64,000 nt of DNA, from NCBI RefSeq assembly GCF_028583425.1, contig NC_072805.1:15572001-15636000 (forward strand), read 5' to 3'. Origin of the DNA: Eublepharis macularius (Eukaryota; Chordata; Lepidosauria; Squamata; Eublepharidae). A program made the translations under genes and the position numbers. Below the pieces are notes generated by a model. It had not been told where the DNA came from. It did not search any database and saw nothing but the letters and a program-made list of their open reading frames with translations. Shown in pieces: positions 21,680 through 32,560 of this stretch (position 1 is the first letter of the stretch; each line of letters opens with the position of its first letter).

Positions 21680-23670
21680 GCTGAGCATATGGTGCCAAGG
21701 TATTAGGTGTACACACAACAGCCCTAAACTGTGATGCTTTCAAAGCGTGTGGACTTAACTTTTACCCTGCTAAAAGAAAACCTGCTACAATATTACCACA
21801 GAAAACACTGTATTTTATAGCTATTTTTTCATATAGATTTATAGTTACCATTTCTTGCTAAAATGAATTCTGAGTACTTTAAAGCAAATCTTGCAGTCAG
21901 TTTTGCTCAACACTCATCTTTAGATTTTTAACTGACAAAAGATTAAAAGGAAGGCTTCGTGCAGGTTACTTAGGCTGCTGAAGCTTTTTAAAAAACTGCA
22001 TTGGTTGTTAATGTGCCACATGAGCTCTTTGTGACAGCAGTGGTTCAAAGGCAACTGTAAAACTGATCTTTCCAGTTACTTTATTCATGCAAAAAACAAA
22101 ACAGCTGGAACTGTTCCAGTTAGGTTGCATGTGACCTGACCTGGCCAATCAGTGGGCCCAATCCACCTGTAACCTATGTTTGAGCCCCACAAAGGTGTTC
22201 TTGGTGGATTGTATTCATCTGTGGGTTCTCACCGTGTTTGAAATACACAATTTGATACTTTTACATTTGGCCAAAGGCATTATCCATACAGTGCTCCTTA
22301 AATGTATGAAAGAATAGTTAAGACTACTTGGAAATATTTAAAGTCTTATTTCAGTGCTAGACTTAGTGTGTAAACATGAGCTGGCTCAGAAGAGAGAGAA
22401 CTTAATAACACTATTTTTTGTAGTGCTAAGAATTAAAGTTAACTACTTTCAGTCAATATGTGCCATTAAATAAGTGAACCTGTGGAATTAGGAACGACCT
22501 TCCAACCAAAGTGGATCTGGGGGAGTGACTGGTGCTTAAATTGAAAAAGGTAAATATGTATAGTTATCCCATTGTATATTAATTGAGACAAGAGAAGTCT
22601 TTATAAAAAACCTATTTAAATTTTCATATTTCATCTTTGGAAGAGTAATTATAAACCACAATATTTTCTGGTATAAAGGTTTTTGACAGTATTAATATTA
22701 TTTTTATATTTTCTTAAGTCATATCATTCTAATACATTGACAAGTAAAATGGGTTATTAGTTATAAATGCATATAGTTTTTGATGAAGAAAAAGCACATT
22801 TATGTTCCCATTTTCTACAAACTAAGTACATGTGTATATTACAGATACCAAATTATATATAAATGGAAAATACACAACACTAACCGTTTGGGTGGGGAGG
22901 GTCAAAGCCCCCCTCTCCTTCTGCTTGTGTAGCGGTGGGCCACCTTGGCAGGCCTCGAATGTTACTATTTGTGCTGGTTGAAGATGCCAATGTTGCCTGT
23001 ATTTATGATATTGTCACTATGTTCCCTCCAACCCCCCCCCCTTACCATGTTTACAGTTGTTTGCTGTGCATAACTTTGCAGTCATGTGCTTTGCACAGTC
23101 TGTGTGGCTTCCGTCTGTAAATTGTTAATGTTCTGTACCTTCTGCTAAAACATTGGTGAATTTAACAAGTGGTTTTGAGTTTCCTCAAGTATGGCATTGA
23201 AAACTTATATTGGACCCTGAAGGCTACTGCAGTTGTTTACCACCAATCAGAGTACAAATACTTGGTTTTTTGTTTTGTTTTTTGAAGTTCCCTAAAAAGC
23301 ATTTGGACTGCTTTTGCAATTTAGTGGTAAATGCAAGCACTGGCAGTTTCTAAAATTAGAGTGAAAAGTGGAAATACAGGTTAATCTGTTTGTCTCATAG
23401 GTGCTACATCATCCTCTGCTTCCAACTATGCTGAACGCTGGTAATTGTTCCACGTTCGTGTGCACTTGGCACCCCAAAAATTGCCATATGTTTCACACTG
23501 CCAAGTGCGGAAGGGTTTGGTGCTCAGTCAACTTGCCCTTGTTGCAGCACTCCTGTGAATAGCTCGTGCTTCGGAACTGGAATTGTATATTTTGTATTTT
23601 AATTATAAAGCGCCTGTAAGTAAAAACAAAAAACCTATTTGCTTTAATAAAGATATACCTTTAATAATAG
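21509..23670 (+). other. GARRE1: GARRE1 3'UTR
   Basis: AT-rich and repeat-poor sequence after the stop, ending near an AATAAA at 23646-23651 (a second ATAATA-rich stretch follows). It contains a (CT)n microsatellite at about 21643-21677. The long unbroken AT-rich tract with no mobile element fits a conserved long 3'UTR; the end point is inferred from the hexamer. Confidence 0.7.
23646..23651 (+). promoter_or_regulatory. Likely GARRE1 poly(A) signal
   Basis: Canonical AATAAA 2.1 kb after the GARRE1 stop, followed by AT/T-rich sequence. Other hexamers upstream cannot be excluded. Confidence 0.55.
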
Positions 23671-23975
23671 GTTATATCTTGTTAAAATAACGTTTCTGCT
23701 GAAGATAACTTGCGACTTTTGACAGGTATTCATTATCTTCAGTAGACGTGTTTTTCTTTTAATCACAAATAGTGTTCAAAAATTCAAAATGGCGCATCTT
23801 CTAAGATGAAAGTTGTGGCCCCTTCCCTTTTAAATCTACCAATGAGAGATGACTGAAAAGAGGCTGCAGTAGTACAGTGAGGTAAAAGCTTATACTGTGG
23901 GCCATGATTGGAGAAATAGCATCCGTAGCTACGGCAATCCAAGAAAGTCTTGTATGAGAGCATACTAAGCGATAT

Positions 23976-24143
23976 AGATCCAGAGGAGTTACCCGTATTC
24001 GTCTGTAGTAGCAAAATAAAAAAGAGTCCAGTAGCACCTTTAAGACTAACCATAATGCATCTGACGGAGAGAACTGTGGCTCTCGAAAGCTTATGCTACA
24101 GTAAAGTTGGTTAGTCTTAAAGGTGCTAATGGACTGTTTTCTA
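23976..24143. mobile_element. PLE 3' end foldback
   Basis: Reverse copy starting with AGATCCAGAGGAGTTA (complement of the PLE terminus) and running through TAAGACTAACC, then a forward copy from about 24057 with CTCTCGAAAGCTTATGCTAC and TTGGTTAGTCTTAAAGGTGC. Same family and head-to-head arrangement as 12651-12830. Confidence 0.7.
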
Positions 24144-24149
24144 CTAAGC

Positions 24150-25300
24150 CATGTAGTCTCCTTTCCAAGGGAAAAATTTCAACTCTTCCTTGGCTACTCA
24201 CAGGCCTGTAAAAGTACTTCTTTGGATCCTAGCTTTACAAAAGATAAATCCTTTAAAGTTCATTTTTAGTAATTATTCAAGCCTGTAGCTACGATTTTCA
24301 AGCATTACATCCTAGCCATTCTGCAGTTCTCATCCAGCTCTGAATGTAGTGGTTGTGGAGGAATAGAATTAGTTTCTAATGCAAGACTCCCTTTTACACT
24401 ATAATGCATAGACAGAGGTGGCTTGTTTAAACATCTGAGGAAGGGCTCCTTTCCGCCAGCAGGGTCTTTTTCCAGAGAAGCACCAGTAGTGATTGCTTTC
24501 CTGAACCACGCTGGCATTTTTAGCAACTGTGCTTTTTACTAGGGAGTAGTTGCTCTAGAAGGTGCTGCCAAAGGTACCATTTTGCAGCTTTAAAATAACT
24601 GGGAATGAAACACACCACTGTAGGAAGAGTGTGTTTCCCCATTAGGAGAGCCACAACCAACTAGTAGCATAATGTTATGACCTCTGAATTAGGGATGTTC
24701 CAGCTCCTTCCTAGCCACAGAACATGGCTACGCTAAATTGGTTCATTGCCATCTTCTAAGAAAGATGCTGTCACTTAAATTAGGGGGTATCTTAGTTCAC
24801 AAAGTCATTGCTGAGCCCCCTGGGCCTGCTGCTTGAAAGAAATTACAATGAGAAATCAGGTTTGCAGAAGGGTTTATTATTTACTACACTGGCTAGATTA
24901 AGTACATAAAAAACCATTACTGTTTCTGTAAGAGGAAACATATTAAAAGATTAGTGATGCCCTCTACTGGTAGCACAGCATAATTTATTCCACTGAAGAA
25001 ACAGGCCAATACAAGAGTTGTCAATAAGAACAGGCCTGCTTTTAGTCTATTTCATGACTCCCTGTACTGAATGTCTGCAGTGCAGTCTTATCCTTCAAAC
25101 AGTAGCAAGTTATTACATCACAACATTTTCTGCTTCTCAATGATTACGGAGTAGCCTAAATACTTCTGAGTACCATTCTGTCCATTCAACAGGCACGCTT
25201 AGTAAACTTTCATCATGTTCTTTTAGACATCATACCGTGCCTGGTGCAACTGAGTAAATTCTGTGTACTCTGCCACTTCTTTCCGGTGTGGGGGTGGGGG
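24150..25300. other. Spacer between convergent GARRE1 and SS18L2-like genes
   Basis: No gene recognised. It probably includes part of the SS18L2-like 3'UTR near its right end. Confidence 0.45.
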
Positions 25301-25311
25301 GGAGATACAAG

Positions 25312-25317
25312 TTTATT
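25312..25317 (-). promoter_or_regulatory. Possible SS18L2-like poly(A) signal
   Basis: TTTATT on the + strand is AATAAA on the - strand, 105 bases past the SS18L2-like stop. It is the nearest canonical hexamer; others exist further on (near 24870). Confidence 0.5.
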
Positions 25318-25421
25318 TACAGACAAAGCCGCACGATTCAGCTGGTCAGCACCAATGGCATGGTATTGCTTAGACCCCCCCCCCTGGCTCTTCCAGACAG
25401 ACTTCCTTCTTCATACTTTCT

Positions 25422-25536
25422 CTAGGCAGGCATTTGTGCTCCGAGACCGTCTGCTGTCTTCTCTGTGATGGGCAAAGGAGATGCCTCAGCAATAGTAGCC
25501 AAGTAAATCAGATTTCTGTGCAGAGTGTGTTGGTGC
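25422..25536 (-). CDS. SS18L2: SS18L2-like exon 3
   Basis: The acceptor ATAG precedes G-CAC-CAA-CAC, completing the split Gln codon. 37 residues to TAG. The last ~17 residues after EASP differ from human and make the protein longer. Confidence 0.9.
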
Positions 25537-28500
25537 CTATTTTGAAAAAAGCCAAAGGACACAGTTTGTGGTGGGGAAGATTCCCTGTGGTAAACGTAAG
25601 TGTGGCTCCTCTAGCCAGTGTGTAACTGCCACTATAGAATATAGGTCTTTTAAGGCTCATTCAAGACCTATGAAAGTCAAGAAAAAATGTTAACAGATTT
25701 TCTGGCTTTACATCAAAGACAGGTGATTCGGTAACAAAACGGCAAATGAGACTCAAGGGAAGTATAATACAACGAACAACAGAACAACAGAAATCCTGCC
25801 TCTAGCTGTGAGTTCCGTCTACCCCAAAGAAATGTTATATAAAACTATGGAGTCGCACATATCAAAGAGCTAGGGAGTGCAATTAAAGTAGTGGAAAACC
25901 TTCCATAGGACAGATAAATAATGATGAGCTTTTTAATTTAGGGGAAAATGGGAGAGTGGGAAGCCCTGACAGGTTTCTCACCAGGTAGCGTTTGAGGTTA
26001 GATTGATGGGGGGGGCAGGACGGATGGAAGGAAGTTCTTCCCTCAACAGAACATTAACATGGAGCTTTCCGCAAGATGTGGTTGTGGCCAATAGCACGAT
26101 GAGTCGCTAAAGGTGCAAGCAGTTTAGCACAGGTAGCAGCTCTCTTTAAACCACACACAGTGAGTGCAGAGTCTGATGAGAGAGCTTTTGGCTTAGCTGT
26201 AGCGTTAAAAACAAAAGATTAGACAAATTCAATGAGAATACCCTCGACAGTTATTGGTCAGAACAGTTAAATGGACTATCCATAGTGAGATGCAGCAAGC
26301 TTCAAAATATCAGGGCCAAACGAAACACAATGCTAGCATTTTTTTTCCTTTTCACACAGCAGGCATGTGAGGCCAAGTCAGATTAGAACTGCCATATAGG
26401 GGGTGGGGGTGGTTTAAACATGCACTGTGTTCCCAACATGAGGTGGCCTTGCAAAGCTGATTTTTCCCTATTGGGGGTAAACATTTAACCCCCAGTAGAG
26501 TTAACAACAGCTTCATGGGACGATTTCTGGTGAAAGGCAGAGTTAACCCCACCCCATCACCCTAATCTGAACCAAACCCCCACTCAGCTATTTTAAGAGT
26601 AGGAAATGGGAGCTCCAATCCCAGCCCTCCTAGTGTTGCATGTGGTCTGCCCTCAAACGTGGGGGATAGACGAGAAGATGGTGGCCTTTGAGGCCTGCTT
26701 GCAAGTTTCCCAGAGGTGAGTGACTGGTCACTGCTGAAAGAGCTATTGCATCTATGGTAAACGCTTCCAAACATCCTCCCCAACACAAAAGCTGAACGGA
26801 CAGAGGTCCTGGGCAAACAAGCCACTTCCCTTCCAGATGAGGTGGGAGTCAAGAGGTACTGTGGGGAACAATTTTGCAATTCTCCCCAGCTCAAAATCCC
26901 CCACACACATCCCCTGCCCTTTAACTGACAATGTTCCTCCCAACATTTCACATCTTTGGGAACAGCAAGTTTTCCTCAGGCCATCTTTAAACACTCTGGG
27001 AATCCCAGTAAGTTGAGAAGGTTGACTCCTGCCTTGTTTGTGGGTGGTTCATCCACACGGGCCAGACTATATTTTATCTCCTGATTTCAGTGCAACTGCT
27101 CAAGTCTAGTAAGTTATTCTTGCATGTGTCATGCAACTACTACGGTTGGTAGTGTGAATAAAACAAATTCAAAGGAACAAAGCCGTAATGGGTGAATCAA
27201 ATAAGGTACTTACTGCACGCATTCCGCAGCTCTTCCTTTATCTTGATACTCGACAATACACCGAATCAACTGATCATTTTCTTCCAGCAGCTAAAAGCCA
27301 TGAGAGTCCTTGGTCACATTGTGTGCTACTGAGGTTCATTTTAAGGTTATCTAGGTGGAGGACTCTGACCTGGATAGCCCAGGTGAGCCTGATCTCATCA
27401 GATCTCAGAAGCTAAGCAAGGTTGGCCTTGGTTAGTAATTGGATGGGAGACTGCCAACAAAGATCGGGGTGGCAGAGACAGGTAATGGCAAACCACCTCC
27501 GTTGGTCTCTTGCCATGAAAACCCCACTAGGGGTCACCATACGTCAGCTATGACATGAGGGCGCACTCTACCACCATCAACTAGGTGGGGGAAGTTCTTT
27601 ATAAAGGACACACACTACATTAGGTAACACTACAGGTTACAAAAATTATATCCCACCTATTCTTGACGCTTTGTTGTGGCACCCAGGAATCTTAAGGCCT
27701 GCACATCGTTGACCATGTGAATCACTGACCATGGCATATCCTTCCTCATGATATAGTGAGCTTTTCAAGCATTTTAGGGGTCTTGGATTTTAAAAACAAA
27801 TATCTTGGCTATATACACATCAAGACCTTTTCAAAGGACTAACTGTAGAAATAATATATAAACTAAAGTTCTCCAGAACTCTTATTCAGGCTGGATGTTC
27901 AACAATGTGAATATTTCAATGTGTTAAGGAAAATGAACACACATGAAGCTGCGTTTTATTGAGTCAGACTACTGTTCACTCTGGCAACAATGCTCCGGGT
28001 AGGGTCTCAGGTAGAAATCTCTCACCGCACATGTAGTCCAGGATCCTTTGAATGCTGGGGACTAAACATGGGACCATCTGTTATCAAAACAAATACTCTA
28101 ATACTGAGTCATTGCCCTCCCTAAAATATCCAAAATATGTGCTTTTTTTTGGCAAAGTGGAGTACAGCTGCAGTTATTCAAACCACCAGCTGCAAAATGG
28201 ATTTCAGGTTGCCCCAAGGGCAGCTTAGGACAGATAAGCAGTAAGTGGTGGCTCTCGCTCTGAACAAATAAGTCAGTACTAGTTGAGCGCTACCTCTAGC
28301 ACTGATATGTCCTTTGTAAGGCAGAAAAGACCATGGCTCACCTAGAAACATTTCCTATCCCACCCTTGTTTGTATTGGTTAAATATTCATTCTGAAGTGG
28401 AGCCCTAAGGAAGTCAAAAGCTTGTGCACTTATTTGCAATGTTTTTGAACCTAAAGGATGCATTGTGCACAGTTACTGCTTTTTGAGTTGTTAGAAAATA

Positions 28501-29682
28501 ATCCTCAAAACCTTGAAGGAATTTAAACGTCCTAAAGAGGCATTCACAGGGCTATGCAATAAAGTTGCTGCAGGCTATAAATGATATTTAGTGATCTCCC
28601 TGCCCCCCTGCTCCCCCCCCCAAAATAATCCAAAGCCCATGGAATGAGAGATGAAGTAGACAGGAGCCTTGGAGGAGAGGAAGTGCCAGACGCTGGATCC
28701 AGGGCTCCCCCCTTAGACCCTTTGGAGCAAGACCCAACAAAAGTAGGCCAAGCAAGTAGGCTTTAGACCTTCCATCTCCATCAAGCTGTGCCCGGTTGTT
28801 ACCGCCCCATAAGTGTCTCTTCCTTGCAGTGCTACAACAGTCGCCACAAGCATGAGATTATGGTACTTGCTCTTCTGGTTCCCAACCGAATACTCCAGAG
28901 CAACCAATGCAGGCGCAGAGGGCAGCGAAGGGAGGCAGACTGTCTACCGCTGTGGAGGAGTGTTAAAATAAGGCCGGGAACTAGAGCCTGCTTACTCACC
29001 CAAACCTATTTGAATTTGCAAATGCTCTTAATACTGAGTAATTTGCCCATCACAAGCACCTAACGGGCACCTAGTTCCAAGAGGAAGACAAGCAAAGCCT
29101 CGCTGGAGACAGCCTCGCACCAGCTTCCTCGTGCCAGAAGCAGAACTTCAGACTGCCCAGGGCTCGGTCTGGCGCTACAAGCCATTTAGTATGAGTTTTC
29201 TTACAACTGCATAAGCGTGGTCTAGTGCTCAGCGTGTCAGAGCCAAAACGGGGAGGCCTTTACTTCGCCATGAAGCTCCTTGGGAAGAAACAGGGCGAGG
29301 CGCAAGGGGTCGACGAGGCCGGGGTTCGAATCCCTGCTCTCCATGAAACGGGCTGGGGGGCTCTGGGCCAGTCAGACTCACGGCCTCACCCTTTCTCGGA
29401 GAGGAGGGAGACTCCCTACTCCGCCCTTCAGTCAACGGAATACTGGTCCAGCCCTTCTCCTTCAGCCTGTCCTACCTCGCAAGGCTGTTGTGAGGGTAAA
29501 CACGTCGCCCTGAACTTCGGGGAGAAAGAGCCGGCCTGACGCTGACGCAACTTCCCCGCTCACCCCGCCCCCCCCCAGGCCAGCCCAGCCCAGCCCAGCC
29601 CGCCCTCGCTCACCCGCTGCAGCGTCTCCTGGGTCACCTCCACTTTTCTCCGCAGCTTCTCCGGCACAAACACCACCGACAT
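25422..29682 (-). CDS. SS18L2: SS18L2-like protein, three coding exons
   Basis: Exons in coding order: 29682-29614, 27290-27214, 25536-25422 (86 aa). The product starts MSVVFVPEKLRRKVEVTQET, continues LLEENDQLIRCIVEYQ and KGRAAECVQ, and ends with HRNLIYLATIAEASP and a short tail. Human SS18L2 (77 aa, from memory) starts MSVAFVPDWLRGKAEVNQET and has the same LLEENDQLIRCIVEYQ and HRNLIYLATIADASP blocks. This is the SNH (SSXT) domain of the SS18 family; SS18 and SS18L1 are BAF chromatin-remodelling subunits that contact SMARCA4/A2, while the role of SS18L2 is poorly known. All junctions are GT..AG and phases close (0, then 2), so it is a real spliced gene rather than a retrocopy. The start sits in a CpG-rich promoter. 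None of the individual exons is long enough to stand out alone. Confidence 0.92.
25537..27213 (-). other. SS18L2-like intron 2
   Basis: About 1.7 kb. Around 26460-26550 short inverted GGGGTTAA/TTAACCCC-type repeats occur; 26606-26720 resembles 9549-9680. No other feature recognised. Confidence 0.5.
27214..27290 (-). CDS. SS18L2: SS18L2-like exon 2
   Basis: Acceptor TTTTAG, donor GTAAGT. 77 nt: LLEENDQLIRCIVEYQDKGR then AAECV and CA of a split Gln codon. It is the most conserved part of the SNH domain. Confidence 0.95.
27365..27580 (+). repeat. 5S-rRNA-derived SINE, near full length
   Basis: Head CTGACCTGGATAGCCCAGG, then a 5S-like core (GATCTCATCAGATCTCAGAA, GCTAAGCAAGGTTGGCC, GGATGGGAGAC), then a body GGTAATGGCAAACCACC and tail CCATACGTCAGC. 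Lies in intron 1 of the SS18L2-like gene. Confidence 0.85.
27945..28110 (-). repeat. tRNA-derived SINE, reverse orientation
   Basis: Its complement shares the body GAGTCAGACTAC-type and the GGGACTAAACATGGGACC head with the family at 43285 (forward copy). Partial and decayed. Confidence 0.5.
28111..29290 (-). other. SS18L2-like intron 1, rest
   Basis: No gene or clear repeat. A 64-codon reverse frame at 28713-28907 has no recognisable family. Confidence 0.45.
29300..29535 (+). repeat. tRNA-derived SINE in GC-rich DNA
   Basis: B-box-like GGGGTTCGAATCCCTGCTCT, then CTCTGGGCCAGTCAGACTCA and CTCGCAAGGCTGTTGTGAGG, matching the 3530/50685 SINE family but GC-rich. Lies just inside the SS18L2-like intron 1. 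Confidence 0.6.
29614..29682 (-). CDS. SS18L2: SS18L2-like exon 1
   Basis: 23 codons from ATG at 29682, donor GTGAGC. The start is supported by identity of the first residues to the human protein and by the CpG-rich context. Confidence 0.92.
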
Positions 29683-29722
29683 GGCGGCGGCGCGCAAAGG
29701 ACGCTGGAAGCTACCCGCCTGG

Positions 29723-29766
29723 ATTGGTCGCTACTTCTGACGTCAGGCGCCAGTACTGCTTCCGGG
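29723..29766 (-). promoter_or_regulatory. SS18L2-like promoter with CCAAT, CRE and ETS-type sites
   Basis: Upstream of the ATG on the - strand lie an inverted CCAAT box (ATTGG, 29723-29727), a palindromic TGACGTCA (29738-29745) and CTTCCGGG (29759-29766, ETS/GABP type), within a CpG-rich stretch (about 29560-29900). This is a typical TATA-less housekeeping promoter. Factor binding is inferred from motifs only. Confidence 0.6.
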
Positions 29767-30104
29767 TTAAGGGCCGGGCGTTGACATCGCCTCTTTAAGC
29801 TTCGCCGCGGCTTGTCTGCATCCGGGTATTTAGAAGGTTTAACAAGACCCGGATAGAGCGTGACGTGCGCTTTGCCGAGGCTTCGGTCATCCGGGGCCTT
29901 CTTCGCACGCGTCCGAGGTTATGTTGTTCACACGCACGCACATCTTAAAAACGTAGTACAACGTGGAGAGAAGTTTTTTCTGAGCTGTTTCTTTTTTGTT
30001 TGTATGAAGGCAAAAAAAGACACGCATGTCCCTTCATCTGAAGTGGCACAGACCATGAGGAAGGGAGCTGAGTTCCAACAGACAAAAGCACGTACTGGAA
30101 CTAG

Positions 30105-30345
30105 GATTGCCATCCTTCATGGGGCCTGGAGATCTCCTGGAATCGCAACTGATCTCAAGATGACAGAGATCCCTTCGCCTGGAAAAACTGGCTGCTTCGG
30201 AGGGTGCAGTCTATGGCTCTATACCCTGCTGAGGCTCCTCTCCTCCCCAAACCCCACCCTTCCCAGTCTGCACCCCCCCCAAAAAAAACTCCAGGTATTT
30301 TACAACCCAGAGTTGGCAACCCTAACTGGAACAAATATTATTAAT
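30105..30345. mobile_element. MITE-like element with GGTTGCCA-type ends
   Basis: Left end AGGATTGCCATCC and right end AGTTGGCAACCCTAA are imperfect inverted repeats; the inside has CCTGGAGATCTCCTGGAAT and GGGTGGGG-type stretches in reverse. 60160-60310 resembles its other strand. The superfamily is not certain (hAT is likely). Confidence 0.45.
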
Positions 30346-30411
30346 CTTTAAGGTGCCGCTGGGTTTCTGTTTTATTTTGCTGTGACAAGACTTTACTGGA
30401 ACAATCTCTTC

Positions 30412-30610
30412 TGTCATGGCTTAGTGGCGAAGTATCTGTTCGGCATTCAGAAGGTCCAGCATTCAACCCCCATCATCTCCAGTTAAAAGGATCAGGTAGA
30501 AGTGATGAGGAAAGGCCCTTGAGAGCTGCTGACCTTGAGCAAGCAATGGCGTGACTCAAGATGGGCAGCTTTGTACCTTTGGAGGAAGTGAGCTGTGACT
30601 CACCAAAGCT
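30412..30610 (+). repeat. tRNA-derived SINE
   Basis: Head CATGGCTTAGTGGCGAAGTA with B-box-like CAGCATTCAACCCC, then AGTTAAAAGGATCAGGTAG and GGAAAGGCCCTTGAGAGC. Same family as 43285-43490. Confidence 0.65.
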
Positions 30611-31385
30611 CAATAAATAATTAATCAAGCAAATATTGCACCAGTCCCTTTTGGTATGGAAGATCCACAAGCAGCTCTGTGTGTATGATACAATTATGAA
30701 ATGGCGGTTAAATGGCAATAAGCACTAGCACTTTATCGGTATGATACTCCATAGGATATATATGCTATAGGCATGATATATGATAGAATGATTGTATTAT
30801 TAATGTGGTTTGCAGGTTGCCATATTCTAGTATGTCTGTGAACTAATGTAATATACAAGAGAGAGAATCGTTGCTTTGATATATAAATATCATTAAATGG
30901 GTATTGAATCCAGGTTGACCGAAATTGCTTTTTAGTAGGTTTTCACGATTTGTATTTTTGTTGAGCTAGAAGCAGGCTAACATGGCAGTCATCATGTGCT
31001 GGTATGATGACTTGATGCTATCTCTCTCCGCTCCCACTCCAAGGATCAGCATTCACACACTGCGCTTTCGATCACCCAAACTCACTGCCACAAATCCAGC
31101 CTCTGCTACAATTCCAAGTCTTGTTCCTGCCGCTCCAGTTCTGCCAAAAGCAAAATGTGCACACCAACATCCCACGCGGCCCCTCTTGTCTCTTTCCTGA
31201 GGAAAAGCTACAGTATCTTCAATTCACCCTCAGAACAAATACAACATTATTCCAGTCGTTTTATTCTCTCTCCTCACCCCACCTTCCTCCAATCCTCTGC
31301 AAGTTAACATAAAGCCCCCTCAGGAATATTTTATTGAGAGAATAGGGAATAAAAATTAGCCTGGAAGATAACCCCCTACCTTCAC
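30611..31385. other. Spacer, nothing recognised
   Basis: AT-rich stretch without a gene. The short forward frame at 30982-31200 has no family resemblance. Confidence 0.4.
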
Positions 31386-31885
31386 TTGGCCGATCTGGTC
31401 ACCTGGATCCATGCCATGGTAACATTGAGACTTGACTACTGTGACGCAATAGGCATTGGAGACTGGTTAGTGCAGAATGCTGCAGCTCTGTTATTATCAG
31501 GAACTAGGTGGTGCATGCATATTACACTGATTCTGCAGTCATTCTATTGGCTGCCTCTTAGTTACCAGGTTCAGTTCAACTACTCTTCATTGCCTTTGAC
31601 CCTCATACCTAGAAAGCTGCTTCTCTTCCTATGCCCTGCCGTGACCACTTACCCGAACAGGATCTTCTACTGGCGCCACCTTGCAAATGGGCAAGATCAC
31701 CAACTGCTGGTGTAGGTAGATTCTCTGTAATGGCCCACACCCTATGGAATGGCATAAAGAGTCCTATTAATTGTTTTTTAGGTGTCTCCTCATCCTACTG
31801 CTTCTACTGGGTTACATTATGTAACCTTCCTTAAGTCTCGGTGGAAAAGGTGGACTATAAATAACATACATAAACAAACAAATGG
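31386..31885 (+). mobile_element. L2-type LINE, 3' end
   Basis: An interrupted frame shows TLRLDYCDAIGIG, then LVQNAAALLLSGTRW and YWLPLSYQVQF, the reverse-transcriptase C-terminus of L2/CR1-clade LINEs. It ends with AAGTCTCGGTGGAAAAGGTGGACTATAAATAAC, split by decay. Old and truncated. Confidence 0.75.
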
Positions 31886-32234
31886 TCTGTTTACAGGGGA
31901 TCCTGTCTTCATGCAGAAATATACATCCAAAGTTAACCTTGTATGTTGTGTGCCTGATTAAAAAGGAATTGCAGTTTTATCTGGTCTTGTTAAGGTGTGG
32001 GAACAGAAACAGGCCCTGAGGCAAAATATGCTTTCTGGCTTCAGTGCAGTCTGCATCCATCTTTCCCCATCTTGAGCTGTTCAAGTGAAATGACATGGAA
32101 CCTCTCATCTCGTGCAGTTGGAAGTGCCTGCTATTATTTATTTATTAATGTATTATTCACTTCACAGATATAAATCTATATGAGGCATGACAATATTGGC
32201 CATCTTATTTTCAATCCCTTTCCAAATAATCCCT

Positions 32235-32385
32235 GTGGATATTGTCAAAGGCTTTCATGGCCGGAGAACGTTAGTTGTTGTAGCACCTCTGAAGATGCCA
32301 GCCACAGCTGCTGGCGAAACGTCAGGAACTACAATGCCAAGACCACGGCCATACAGCCCGGAAAATCTACAACAACCAAAAATCC
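32235..32385 (+). mobile_element. PLE-related repeat with hammerhead motif (family A)
   Basis: Starts with a reverse-oriented terminus (TGTCAAAGGCTTTCATGGCC) joined at about 32280 to a forward copy: CTGAAGATGCCAGCCACAG, then GCGAAACGTCAGGAACTAC, then ACAGCCCGGAAAATCTACAA. The terminus-to-head joint is again an inverted arrangement. Related copies: 34485-34735 and 56700-56825. Assignment to PLEs rests on the shared ribozyme layout and on memory of reptile repeats. Confidence 0.6.
32278..32334 (+). ncRNA. Candidate hammerhead ribozyme (family A)
   Basis: Core CTGAAGA (32289-32295), one extra base, helix II GCCAGC/GCTGGC (32297-32302 with 32310-32315), GAA (32316-32318), a two-pair loopless helix III ACGT (32319-32322), and cleavage-site base C (32323). 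Helix I: CCT/AGG, a 2x2 internal loop, then GTAG/CTAC, extendable by two A-T pairs. All three helices can be drawn. Activity is untested. Confidence 0.65.
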
Positions 32386-32454
32386 CTGTGGAGTTTGCCT
32401 TTTTCTCTGGTGCTGCACACAGTATCGATATTTTCATCTAGGAATTTGACACAA

Positions 32455-32560
32455 CTCCAAGATCTTTATTTATTGTCCACCTTTTTCACTGAGACTCAAT
32501 GCAGATTACACAGCATAATTCAGCACAATCAACAGCAGACTCATCGAGTAAATAAGTATT
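32455..32560 (-). repeat. L2-type LINE tail, reverse
   Basis: Complement of the tail seen at 54830-54890: TTTATTGTCCACC, then TTTCACTGAGACTCAATGC and GATTACACAGCATAATTCAG. Confidence 0.6.

Noticed and set aside
27365-27480. Possible 5S rRNA gene
   Set aside because: The 5S-like core is embedded in a longer repeated body found at four other places in the window; the 5S ends are missing. It is a SINE.
28713-28907. 64-codon reverse frame in SS18L2-like intron 1 considered as an extra exon
   Set aside because: No similarity to the SS18 family, and the flanking exons already join in phase without it.
29860-30351. 163-codon forward frame next to the SS18L2-like promoter
   Set aside because: Its second half lies in a MITE-like repeat; no domain or exon signals support it.
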